Shown: positions 18,765-26,586 of the stretch, one piece after another
Numbering within the stretch: position 1 is the first letter of the stretch
How the letters are laid out: each line of letters opens with the position of its first letter
DNA from: CAILHX01 sp964511385
GTDB taxonomy: Bacteria; Pseudomonadota; Gammaproteobacteria; Burkholderiales; Methylophilaceae
DNA: 64,000 nucleotides
Direction: 5' to 3'
NCBI GenBank assembly: GCA_964511385.1
Contig: CAZEFE010000002.1
Span: 1 to 64,000, forward strand
The notes under the pieces: generated by a model
Database searches by the model: none
Seen by the model: the letters and a program-made list of their open reading frames with translations, nothing else
Told to the model about the DNA's origin: nothing
Translations under genes and position numbers: made by a program

Positions 18765-19448
18765 ATGAAAAAACTGGGAGCAGAGTTTTTCGGTACGTTT
18801 TGGTTAGTGCTTGGCGGTTGCGGCAGTGCGGTGTTGGCTGCGGCTTTCCCTGAAGTAGGTATTGGCCTGGCGGGGGTATCGCTGGCATTTGGCCTGACGG
18901 TACTGACCATGGCTTACGCCATCGGGCACATTTCCGGGTGCCACCTCAATCCGGCGGTTTCCATCGGTTTGTGGGCGGGCGGGCGTTTTCCGGCGAATCA
19001 ATTGCTGCCTTACATTGCGGCACAGGTGCTGGGCGCCGTTGCGGCGGGCGGGGTGCTATACCTGATCGCCAGCGGCAAGGCGGATTTCAGCGTGGCAGCG
19101 GGTTTTGCCTCCAACGGTTTCGGTGAACACTCTCCTGGCGGTTATTCTTTGCAGGCGGCGCTGGTGACTGAAATCGTGATGACGGCGTTTTTCCTGCTGG
19201 TGATCCTGGGTGCGACCGACAAGCGGGCGCCCGCGGGATTTGCGCCGATTGCCATTGGCTTGTGCCTGACGCTGATTCACCTCATCAGCATTCCGGTGAC
19301 CAATACCTCGGTCAACCCGGCGCGCAGCACCGGCGTGGCCCTGTACGTGGGTGATTGGGCCGTGGCGCAACTGTGGTTGTTCTGGGTTGCTCCAGTCGTG
19401 GGGGCGGTGATCGGCGCAAAAATCTACCAATGGATTGCTGAAGATTGA
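18765..19448 (+). CDS. aqpZ: Aquaporin Z
   Basis: 227 aa, six membrane segments plus two NPA half-helices: HLNPAVS (NPA at 62-64) and SVNPARS (184-186, followed by the selectivity Arg). This is a water-selective channel of the inner membrane. ATG 18765 is preceded by an excellent AAGGAG at 6-7 bases; the upstream in-frame start overlapping rlmD is not used. The stop overlaps the next gene's TTG start (TTGA). Confidence 0.96.
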   Translation: MKKLGAEFFGTFWLVLGGCGSAVLAAAFPEVGIGLAGVSLAFGLTVLTMAYAIGHISGCHLNPAVSIGLWAGGRFPANQLLPYIAAQVLGAVAAGGVLYLIASGKADFSVAAGFASNGFGEHSPGGYSLQAALVTEIVMTAFFLLVILGATDKRAPAGFAPIAIGLCLTLIHLISIPVTNTSVNPARSTGVALYVGDWAVAQLWLFWVAPVVGAVIGAKIYQWIAED

Positions 19449-20899
19449 TTAAACCATTTCGGGCCGCTTCGGTGGCCCGATTATTCATGTGCTGGGCGGT
19501 GTTGTTGCTGGTGGCCTGTGCCAAACCGGCGACGCATCAGGAAATCCGTTTTGCCATTGCCCAGGCGCCCCTGACGTTAGACCCGCGTTATGCCACCGAT
19601 GCAGCTTCCGAGCGGGTGAATCGCCTGATTTATCGCGCGCTGGTGGATTTCGACGCGCATTTCCGCGCGAGCCCGGCACTGGCAACCTGGCAGCAGAAAA
19701 CGGCCACGCTTTACCGGTTTACCCTGAAACCATCCATGCGTGTTTTCCACGACGGTAGCCGGCTAACGGCCAGCGATGTGGTGGCCACTTACCGGTCATT
19801 GCTGGCCTTGAAGGATGCGCCGCATGCGGCGGAGTTTGCCAATATTGCCGAGGTGAAAGCGCAGGATGACAACACTGTGGATTTCACTCTGTATGCGCCG
19901 GATGCTGAATTTCCCGCCAAGCTGATCATTGGCATCCTGCCGGCGCGATTGATTGCAAAACAGCACGATTTCTCTCACCACCCGGTGGGCAGCGGGCCTT
20001 TGAAGTTTATGGGCTGGAACCGCACACTAAAATTGCGTCGGGTACGGGACGCCCAGAATTTTGTGCTGGAAGAAGTCAAAGACCCGACCGTGCGGGTATT
20101 GAAGCTGCTACGCGGCGAGGCCGATCTGCTGCAAGGCGACCTGCCGCCGGAACTGGTGGCATACCTCAAGCGGCAGCCGGGAGTACGGGTGCTGGAGTCG
20201 CCCGGTACCAACTATTCCTACCTCGGATTCAACCTGCAAGACCCGGTGCTGGGCAATCCGCTGGTGCGCCGCGCGGTGGCGTTATCCATCAACCGCGACG
20301 CCATGATTGCCCATGCGCTGGTGGGCGGCACGCGTTCCGCCACTGCCATTCTTCCGCCAGAACATTGGGCCGGCAATGCAGCGTTGCGGCCTTACCCTTA
20401 TGCGCCTGCCCAGGCGCGGGCGCTGCTGCAACAGGCCAGGGTCAAACTGCCGCTGAAATTGGTATACAAGACTTCCACCGATGCCCAGCGCGTGCGGCTG
20501 GCGACCGTGATGCAGGCGCAAATGCGCGAGGCGGGCATCGAACTGGAAATCCGCAGCCTGGATTGGGGCACGTTTTTCGAGGACATCAAGCAGGGCCGGT
20601 TTCAGCTCTATGGGCTGACCTGGGTGGGCATCAAGACCCCGGAGATTTACGCCAAGGCGTTCCACAGTGTGTTCATGCCGCCCAAGGGCGCTAATCGCGG
20701 CAGGTTGCAGGACGCCGGGCTGGATGAACTCATCAGCCACGCCGATTGGCCTGCGGTCACGCAACGGGTACATGCGTTGTTGCCGTACGTGCCGCTGTGG
20801 TACGAAGGCCAGTTTGCCGCGCTGGGTAAAAGTGTCGCCGGGTATCAGCCTGCCGCCGACGGCAACTGGGATGGCTTGGCAGCCGTGTCAAAACAGTGA
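19445..20899 (+). CDS. ABC transporter solute-binding lipoprotein, family 5 (peptide/oligopeptide type)
   Basis: 484 aa. The N-terminal LLLVAC lipobox places the lipid-anchored Cys at 25. The mature part has the family-5 layout: APLTLDPRYATDAASERV, LRPSMRVFHDG-like region (FTLKPSMRVFHDGS), SNYSYLGFN-like motif (GTNYSYLGFNLQD) and RRAVALSINRDAM. It should deliver peptides or a related solute to the two Opp/Dpp-like permeases encoded downstream. The TTG start at 19445 overlaps aqpZ; an alternative ATG at 19487 would remove most of the basic n-region, so the TTG is preferred with some doubt. The TGA stop abuts a 143-bp palindromic element. Confidence 0.88.
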   Translation: MIKPFRAASVARLFMCWAVLLLVACAKPATHQEIRFAIAQAPLTLDPRYATDAASERVNRLIYRALVDFDAHFRASPALATWQQKTATLYRFTLKPSMRVFHDGSRLTASDVVATYRSLLALKDAPHAAEFANIAEVKAQDDNTVDFTLYAPDAEFPAKLIIGILPARLIAKQHDFSHHPVGSGPLKFMGWNRTLKLRRVRDAQNFVLEEVKDPTVRVLKLLRGEADLLQGDLPPELVAYLKRQPGVRVLESPGTNYSYLGFNLQDPVLGNPLVRRAVALSINRDAMIAHALVGGTRSATAILPPEHWAGNAALRPYPYAPAQARALLQQARVKLPLKLVYKTSTDAQRVRLATVMQAQMREAGIELEIRSLDWGTFFEDIKQGRFQLYGLTWVGIKTPEIYAKAFHSVFMPPKGANRGRLQDAGLDELISHADWPAVTQRVHALLPYVPLWYEGQFAALGKSVAGYQPAADGNWDGLAAVSKQ

Positions 20900-21042
20900 A
20901 GGGCGCTTCTATAAATTCAACTTTCGTCGCCATACGGCGTTGCTCATGAAAAATTATTCCTTACATATTCGATATATGCTGCGTCATAATTTTTCATTCG
21001 CGCCTTGTCTGGCTTAGAAATTTGAATTTATAGAAGCGCCCT
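20900..21042. mobile_element. MITE-like palindromic element, copy 1 (143 bp)
   Basis: Perfect 21-bp terminal inverted repeats lie at 20900-20920 (begins AGGGCGCTTCTATAAATTCA) and 21022-21042. An inner inverted pair, ATGAAAAATTAT with ATAATTTTTCAT, means the whole element can fold into one long hairpin. There is no transposase. A second copy of exactly the same length lies at 52628-52770 with about 16 differences by eye. The element starts on the base after the TGA of the solute-binding gene and separates that gene from the rest of the transporter cluster. Confidence 0.85.
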
Positions 21043-21078
21043 GAAGAATCCTGTTAGGAATTACTTGGAAAGCACAGC

Positions 21079-21453
21079 ATGATTAAAATCAACCACCTGA
21101 TGCACACCGGCTTGATTGTCACCAACCTGGCCAGGTCGCGCGCCTTTTATGAGGGCGTGCTGGGCCTGACGCCCAACCCGAACCGCCCGGATTTTGGCTT
21201 CGAGGGCGTGTGGTACGACATCGGCCAGAACCAGGTGCACCTGATGGTGGTGCCCAATCCTTATGCCGACGTAGTGCACCCGGAGCATGGCGGGCGCGAC
21301 ATCCACATTGCCTTTTCCGTGGACGATGTGGAACCGGTGCGTGCTGAACTGGAAAAGGCCGGGATCCCCTACACGATGAGCAAATCCGGGCGGGCAGCGT
21401 TGTTCTGCCGTGATCCGGACGGTAATGCGTTCGAATTTTCCGCAGTTAAATAA
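21079..21453 (+). CDS. VOC family (glyoxalase/bleomycin-resistance/dioxygenase fold) protein
   Basis: 124 aa, two beta-alpha-beta-beta-beta modules. Features are INHLMHTGLIVTNLARSRAFYEGVLGL at the N-terminus, a metal-ligand His in NQVHLMVV, GRDIHIAFSVDDVE, and the C-terminal FCRDPDGNAFEF containing the usual acidic ligand. Substrate cannot be deduced. GGAAAG lies upstream of ATG 21079. The next gene starts 7 bases after its stop. Confidence 0.9.
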   Translation: MIKINHLMHTGLIVTNLARSRAFYEGVLGLTPNPNRPDFGFEGVWYDIGQNQVHLMVVPNPYADVVHPEHGGRDIHIAFSVDDVEPVRAELEKAGIPYTMSKSGRAALFCRDPDGNAFEFSAVK

Positions 21454-21460
21454 CATTTTG

Positions 21461-21937
21461 ATGAACATCCACGTTTCTATTCCCCGGCAAACGCTGACGT
21501 TGCTGGATGCTGCTGGCACGGAGCTGGCGACGTATGCTGTTTCCACCGCGTTGAACGGGCCGGGGGAAACCAAGAACAGCGGTTGTACGCCGCGCGGAAA
21601 ACACATCATCCGCGCCAAGATAGGCGCCGGTTGCGCGCCGGGCACCGTGTTTCTCGGGCGGCGTCCCACGGGCGAAATCTATACGCCGGAATTGGGCGCG
21701 CAGTTCCCGCAGCGCGACTGGATGTTGTCGCGCATCCTGTGGCTTTCCGGTTGCGAAGTGGGGTTCAACCGGTTGGGCAATTGCGACACCATGCAGCGCT
21801 ACATCTATATCCACGGCACGCCGGATAGCGAGCCGATGGGCGTGCCGTTGTCGCATGGCTGCATCCGCATGCGCAACCAGGATGTCATTGCGCTGTTCGA
21901 GCAGGTGCCGGTAGGTACCCCAGTAGAAATTTCATGA
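21461..21937 (+). CDS. L,D-transpeptidase (YkuD/ErfK family)
   Basis: 158 aa. The catalytic region is IHGTPDSEPMGVPLSHGCIRM, with His118, Ser131-His132-Gly133 and the nucleophile Cys134. Family members form 3-3 crosslinks or anchor proteins to peptidoglycan. No signal peptide is seen, unlike exported homologues; cytoplasmic-looking short versions exist in proteobacteria and may reach the periplasm by other means or act on recycled muropeptides. ATG 21461 is chosen because upstream in-frame codons lie in the VOC gene. Overlaps the permease start by 4 bases. Confidence 0.9.
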   Translation: MNIHVSIPRQTLTLLDAAGTELATYAVSTALNGPGETKNSGCTPRGKHIIRAKIGAGCAPGTVFLGRRPTGEIYTPELGAQFPQRDWMLSRILWLSGCEVGFNRLGNCDTMQRYIYIHGTPDSEPMGVPLSHGCIRMRNQDVIALFEQVPVGTPVEIS

Positions 21938-22845
21938 TCAAGCGTTTGCTGGCAGTGGTTCCGGTGGTATTCGGCGTGTTGCTGCTGACGTTTCTGCTGG
22001 TGCATCTGGTGCCCGGCGACCCGGTAGAGGTGATGCTGGGCGAATCTGCCGCCGGGGCCGACCGTAGCGCCTTGCGCGCTGAACTGGGGTTGGATCAGCC
22101 ATTGGCCACACAGTTTGCAAGCTATCTGGGCAAGCTGGTGCACGGTGATTTCGGCGCATCCATCCATAGCCACCAATCCATTGCGCGCCTGTTGGCGGAG
22201 CGTGTCCCTGCCACGGTGCGGCTGGCATTGCTGGCGCTCGGCATGGCGATTCTGTTTGGGGTGCCGCTGGGGGTTGTTGCGGCACTGTCGCATTCGCGCT
22301 GGCCGGACCGGTTGGCGACGATTTCTGCATTGGTGCTTTCCGCTATGCCGCATTTCTGGCTGGGGCCGTTGCTGATGCTGGTGTTTGCGCTGTGGCTGGG
22401 CTGGTTGCCGGTGAGCGGCATGGAAAGCGGTCATTCCATCGTGCTGCCGGCGGTTACGCTGGCATCCGGCCTGGCGGCGATATTGACGCGCATGACCAGG
22501 GCCAGCCTGCTGGAGGTGCTGCATGAGGATTTTGTGCGCACCGCGCGCGCCAAGGGCTTGCCGGAGCGAACGGTGATCCTGCGGCATGCCCTGAAGGCGG
22601 CGCTGCTACCGGTGGTAACGGTGGTGGGCCTGCAACTGGGCTCGCTGCTGGCGGGGGCGGTGATTACCGAAACCGTGTTTGCCTGGGATGGAGTGGGGCG
22701 CTTGCTGGTGGAATCAATAGAGAAGCGCGATTATCCGGTGACGCAGGCTTGTGTGCTGGTGATCGCATTGACCTACGTGTTGGTGAATTTGCTGACGGAT
22801 GTGGCTTATGCCCGGCTTGACCCGCGCGTAAGGGTGGGCGGATGA
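21934..22845 (+). CDS. ABC transporter permease, OppB/DppB type
   Basis: 303 aa, six membrane segments. It has the typical N-terminal LVPGDPVEVMLGE and the EAA loop LLEVLHEDFVRTARAKGLPE, which contacts the ATPase. It couples with the following permease (4-base overlap) to form the channel of a peptide-type importer with the solute-binding lipoprotein at 19445. No ATPase gene is encoded nearby. Confidence 0.94.
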   Translation: MIKRLLAVVPVVFGVLLLTFLLVHLVPGDPVEVMLGESAAGADRSALRAELGLDQPLATQFASYLGKLVHGDFGASIHSHQSIARLLAERVPATVRLALLALGMAILFGVPLGVVAALSHSRWPDRLATISALVLSAMPHFWLGPLLMLVFALWLGWLPVSGMESGHSIVLPAVTLASGLAAILTRMTRASLLEVLHEDFVRTARAKGLPERTVILRHALKAALLPVVTVVGLQLGSLLAGAVITETVFAWDGVGRLLVESIEKRDYPVTQACVLVIALTYVLVNLLTDVAYARLDPRVRVGG

Positions 22846-23624
22846 GGCTGTCGGCTTGGATTTTGTTGGCTTGGGTGTGCGCTGCGCTGCTATCCCCTGT
22901 ACTGGGGCTGGCGCCCGACGAAATTCATCTGGATAAAATTCTGGCCGCGACTGATGGGCAAGCCTGGCTGGGATATGACGACTTGGGCCGGGATATTCTG
23001 GCGCGGTTATTGGCGGGTGCCGGGGTGACGTTGCTGGTGGCTGTTGTGGTGACGCTGGTTACGTTTGTTATCGGTACTGCACTGGGTCTGGTTGCCGGGT
23101 ATTTCGGTGGCTGGCTGGACCGACTGTTGATGCATGTCACCGATGTTTTTCTCGCTTTTCCCGGCATCCTGCTGGCAATCGCATTTGCGGCCGTGCTGGG
23201 GCCGGGCATGAGCAACCTGATGCTGGCGCTATGCCTGACTTCCTGGGTGGGTTATGCGCGCTTGACCCGCGCGCAGGCGCTGGCCTTGAGTGGCCGGCAG
23301 CATGTGTTGGCCGCGCGGTCCATGGGCGTGCCTACGACTCGCATCCTGCTGCGACACATGCTGCCGTTGCTGGCGGCGCCGCTGCTGGTGGAAATGACGT
23401 TCAGCATTGCCGGCCTGGTGATTGCGGAAGCCAGTTTATCGTTCCTGGGCCTGGGTATACAGGCACCGCATGCATCGTGGGGCGCCATGCTGCGCGATGG
23501 CGTGCGCTACCTGCTGGTGGCGCCACATTACGTGCTGGCGGTGGGGTTGAGCCTGATGTCGCTGGTGCTTGCCGTCAACAAACTGGGTGACCAGTTACGC
23601 GACAGCTTGGACGTTAAACGATAA
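22842..23624 (+). CDS. ABC transporter permease, OppC/DppC type
   Basis: 260 aa, about six membrane segments, short N-terminal region compared with E. coli DppC (300 aa). Typical motifs are HPLGYDDLGRDIL-like WLGYDDLGRDILARLLAG, the EAA loop HVLAARSMGVPTTRILLRHMLP and EASLSFLGLGIQAP. Forms a heterodimer with the preceding permease. The stop is followed by nagZ after ~60 bases. Confidence 0.94.
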   Translation: MRLSAWILLAWVCAALLSPVLGLAPDEIHLDKILAATDGQAWLGYDDLGRDILARLLAGAGVTLLVAVVVTLVTFVIGTALGLVAGYFGGWLDRLLMHVTDVFLAFPGILLAIAFAAVLGPGMSNLMLALCLTSWVGYARLTRAQALALSGRQHVLAARSMGVPTTRILLRHMLPLLAAPLLVEMTFSIAGLVIAEASLSFLGLGIQAPHASWGAMLRDGVRYLLVAPHYVLAVGLSLMSLVLAVNKLGDQLRDSLDVKR

Positions 23625-23685
23625 GATGCAGGCTGTACGCCCGTTGCGCTAAAAACAGCTGTTATTCAAATCCTGGAGAAGTCTT

Positions 23686-24741
23686 ATGTCGCTTGGCCCC
23701 ATCATGCTCGATGTCGAGGGCACCGAACTTAGTGCGGATGATATTCGTCGGTTACAGCATCCGCTGGTAGGGGGAGTGATCCTGTTTGCCAGAAATTTCA
23801 AAACTTCTGCGCAGCTCAAAGAGCTTACTGCCGCCATACATGCGGTGCGCCAGCCGCCGCTGCTGATTTCGGTGGATCACGAAGGCGGGCGCGTCCAGCG
23901 ATTCCGGGAAGGATTCACCAGGCTCCCCGCGATGCGCGAACTGGGAAAAATCTGGGATAAAAATCGCAAGCGCGCCAAAGAAATGGCCGAGCAGGTGGGC
24001 TGGGTACTGGCGGCTGAATTGCGTGCGCACGGTGTGGACTTCAGCTTTACGCCGGTGCTGGATGTGGATTTTGGCAATAGCGCGGTGATTGGCGACCGGG
24101 CGTTTCACCGTGACACGCAGGCTATCACCGATATTGCACACGCGCTGATGGCGGGCTTGAAAAAAGGCGGGATGCCAGCGGTGGGAAAACATTTTCCCGG
24201 GCACGGCTTTGTTGCCGCGGATTCGCATGTGGCTATTCCAGTGGATGAACGCACGTTCGGTCAGATCGAGCAGGACGATCTGGAGCCGTTCCGACGCATG
24301 ATTGATATGGGATTGCCTGCAATCATGCCGGCGCACGTGATTTACCCCAAGGTGGATGAAAAGCCCGCCGGCTTTTCGCGCATCTGGCTGCAACAGGTGC
24401 TGCGCCGGCACCTGGGATTTAACGGGGTGATTTTCAGTGATGATCTTTCGATGGAAGGGGCGGTGGTTGCCGGTAATGTGACGCAGCGTGCGTTAGCGGC
24501 ACTCAACGCGGGCTGCGATGTGGTGCTGGTATGCAATCGCCCGGATCTTGCAGATGAGTTGCTCGATACGCTGGATATCAAAATTTCAGCGCTTTCGATG
24601 GCGCGGATTGCACGTATGCATGGGCGGCCACACCCTAAAAGCCTGACGGAACTGCACGAGGACGCCGAGTATGTCACCGCGGTACGGCATGTGGCTACTA
24701 TCGGGGTGGTGGAGGGTGATCTTCAATTGTCTGACGCGTAA
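23686..24741 (+). CDS. nagZ: Beta-N-acetylhexosaminidase
   Basis: 351 aa, GH3 family. Removes N-acetylglucosamine from 1,6-anhydro muropeptides in the cytoplasm during cell-wall recycling. Motifs are SVDHEGGRVQRF near residue 62, KHFPGHG at 168-174 with the following DSH (179-181, the His/Asp dyad), and the nucleophile in FSDDLSM (about D252). A GGAGA site precedes ATG 23686. Its position next to an L,D-transpeptidase and peptide permeases fits a murein recycling theme. Confidence 0.96.
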   Translation: MSLGPIMLDVEGTELSADDIRRLQHPLVGGVILFARNFKTSAQLKELTAAIHAVRQPPLLISVDHEGGRVQRFREGFTRLPAMRELGKIWDKNRKRAKEMAEQVGWVLAAELRAHGVDFSFTPVLDVDFGNSAVIGDRAFHRDTQAITDIAHALMAGLKKGGMPAVGKHFPGHGFVAADSHVAIPVDERTFGQIEQDDLEPFRRMIDMGLPAIMPAHVIYPKVDEKPAGFSRIWLQQVLRRHLGFNGVIFSDDLSMEGAVVAGNVTQRALAALNAGCDVVLVCNRPDLADELLDTLDIKISALSMARIARMHGRPHPKSLTELHEDAEYVTAVRHVATIGVVEGDLQLSDA

Positions 24742-24846
24742 GGAAAAAAATCGGTTTTTCTTGATTTTTGTAATGCTTGGCAGTAGCATCAATCATTAGC
24801 TTGGTTTGGTTGTTCGTTCATTCACGTGGCTGAACGGGGTGGCTAA

Positions 24847-25578
24847 ATGGCAATCTCAAGCGTTACGCTGTTGAACTTTAATGGGGTTGATGCCTCGCTT
24901 GCAGTATTGCGCGAGAGCAGCGCGAAGGATTTGCTGGCGGCTCAGGCACCAACCTCTACAAGCGCTGTTGTCAGTATCAGTGCACGAGGCAAGGCGCTGG
25001 TCTCACTGGATAGTCTTCAGGCTTCGGCAGAAGCCGTCAAAAATGCAAATGTTCCCCCTACGCTGTCAGATTTCAAGGTGCTGGTGGGTGGGGTTGTCAG
25101 TTCTATTAACGCTCTCCGAAAATCCGTAGCGGCTGTTGCGAATTCGCAAAGCTCTTTGGTCAGTGCTCTGCGCAAGCGGCTGGATGCCATTGATGAATTT
25201 GCGAACAAACCGTCGAAATCTTCCGCAGCGTTGCGCGACATCGGCATTGATCGCCAGGGTGATGGTGGGTTTGCGGTCAACTCAAAACTGCTAGTCAAGA
25301 CGTTTAATGGCGACGGGAAAGGCGCATTTGCAACGCTTGCCGAGTTTGCGAATAAGGTTGCCAGCGATTCAACCGAGAGCGAGCCGTCCCGTAGCGCAAG
25401 GTCTGCCGAGAAAGCTAAGGAGCATGGCAAAGATAAGGGTAAGGAGGTTGTTGATATCCCGACCCAAGCGAACGGGCAAGTGGATTTGACGGCCCGTGTC
25501 GACCTGTCGGTAAGCGCGCCCGCCAGTTTTGTTGCCAAAAGCGCAGTGGCTTCCTATTCAACGGTATCGTCTTTATAA
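24847..25578 (+). CDS. Hypothetical protein with FliD-like C-terminal motif
   Basis: 243 aa, Ala/Ser/Val-rich, no signal peptide or membrane segment. Residues ~60-125 look like a long amphipathic helix. Residues 129-149 (LRDIGIDRQGDGGFAVN...) and the following AFATLAEFANKVA resemble the short repeated segment near the C-terminus of the flagellar cap FliD (pattern L-x-x-I-G-I-x-x-x-x-D-G-x-x-x-x-x-x-x-L). The N-terminus ISSVTLLNFNGVDASLAVL is not FliD-like. GGGGTGG precedes ATG 24847. It lies ~1 kb upstream of fliF, so a flagellum-related or secreted role is possible but unproven. No named family recognised. Confidence 0.7.
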   Translation: MAISSVTLLNFNGVDASLAVLRESSAKDLLAAQAPTSTSAVVSISARGKALVSLDSLQASAEAVKNANVPPTLSDFKVLVGGVVSSINALRKSVAAVANSQSSLVSALRKRLDAIDEFANKPSKSSAALRDIGIDRQGDGGFAVNSKLLVKTFNGDGKGAFATLAEFANKVASDSTESEPSRSARSAEKAKEHGKDKGKEVVDIPTQANGQVDLTARVDLSVSAPASFVAKSAVASYSTVSSL

Positions 25579-25748
25579 CTATTCCCCGGTGTAAAATTCT
25601 GGTTTTAGGCTTGAATTTTTTCAGGGCTTTGGTTACCCTTGCCTCAAACGCATTCATTTAGCAATTTTGTAATGCATATCAAGCGTGTATGCAGTAGAAT
25701 TTGAATCTACATGAAGTAAATGATTTAACTGAAAAAGGGATGATCTCA

Positions 25749-26444
25749 ATGCAGTCGAATTATCAAGCCGCAACTGCTTCCTCTTCAGCCCCGTTGTCAC
25801 TGGGTTACAACAAGGTTCTCCGCAACACTTATTTATTGCTTGGCGCCTCCATGGTCCCGACTATGATCGGTGCGGTGGTGGGTGTGGGCATCAGTTTTTC
25901 CTTCATGGCGCAGCATCCTGTGCTGGCAATGGTTGGTGCGTTGGCGGTGATGTTCGGATTGTTTTTTGGTATTTCTGCCAACCGCAACAGCAGTTTTGGG
26001 CTTTTGTTGCTGCTGGTCCTGACTGGGTTCATGGGGTTGATGCTGGGCCCGGTTTTGCAGGCGGCGCTGCACCTGAAAAATGGCAGTCAGCTGATTGGCC
26101 TTGCCGCGGGCGGTGCTGGAGTCATTTTCCTGGCGCTGGCAGGAGTGGCGACGGTTAGCAAAAAGGATTTCGGTTTTCTTGGGAATTTTCTGTTCATTGG
26201 CCTGGTGCTGCTGGTACTTGCCTCTCTGGCTAATATGTTCTTCCAGGTTCCGGTGCTGTCGTTGGCGTTGTCAGCGGTTTCGATCCTGTTGTTTTCCGGG
26301 TACGTGCTGTTCGATGTGAGCCGCATTGTGCAGGGTGGGGAAACCAACTACATCATGGCAACGCTGGCGCTGTATCTGGATATTTACAATCTGTTCGTGA
26401 ATTTGCTGACGCTGTTGATGGCGTTGTTGGGCGAGCGGGAATGA
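25749..26444 (+). CDS. Bax inhibitor-1 family (YccA/YbhL-like) membrane protein
   Basis: 231 aa with seven hydrophobic segments and the family's C-terminal GGETNYIMATLALYLDIYNLFVNLL motif. E. coli YccA modulates the FtsH protease; other members are pH-sensitive calcium leak channels. ATG 25749 is chosen because AAAAGGGA sits ~9 bases upstream; the in-frame ATG at 25740 is too close to that site. The gene is isolated, with ~170 bases upstream and ~140 downstream to fliF. Confidence 0.92.
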   Translation: MQSNYQAATASSSAPLSLGYNKVLRNTYLLLGASMVPTMIGAVVGVGISFSFMAQHPVLAMVGALAVMFGLFFGISANRNSSFGLLLLLVLTGFMGLMLGPVLQAALHLKNGSQLIGLAAGGAGVIFLALAGVATVSKKDFGFLGNFLFIGLVLLVLASLANMFFQVPVLSLALSAVSILLFSGYVLFDVSRIVQGGETNYIMATLALYLDIYNLFVNLLTLLMALLGERE

Positions 26445-26522
26445 CGAGGTGCCAAGCCTGTATTTCGGTGGAATGTTGCGGGTTGTGGCGTCTTGCGGGA
26501 TGGTTGGGGTGATGCTGATGGC

Positions 26523-26550
26523 TTCACAATGGCGTAGATTGCATTACAAT
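26523..26550 (+). promoter_or_regulatory. Putative sigma-70 promoter of the fliF operon
   Basis: TTCACA (26523-26528), 16-base spacer, TACAAT (26545-26550), with start predicted near 26557 and fliF ATG at 26587. A sigma-54-like arrangement, TGGC at 26519 and GC at 26532-26533 with the right 10-base interval, overlaps it but has a poor -12 box, so sigma-70 is the better reading. Confidence 0.5.
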
Positions 26551-26586
26551 GCACAAAAAATTAAATAACGAGCTTTCGCGAGCCTA

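Noticed and set aside
20667..21017. Open frames at 20667-21017 and 52554-52745 ending in the same peptide (SFAPCLA)
   Set aside because: The shared peptide comes from the two copies of the 143-bp palindromic element, not from a conserved gene; starts lie in unrelated sequence.
26519..26533. Sigma-54 promoter for fliF
   Set aside because: GG/GC spacing is right but the -12 box is poor (TGGC instead of TTGC) and a better sigma-70 promoter overlaps.
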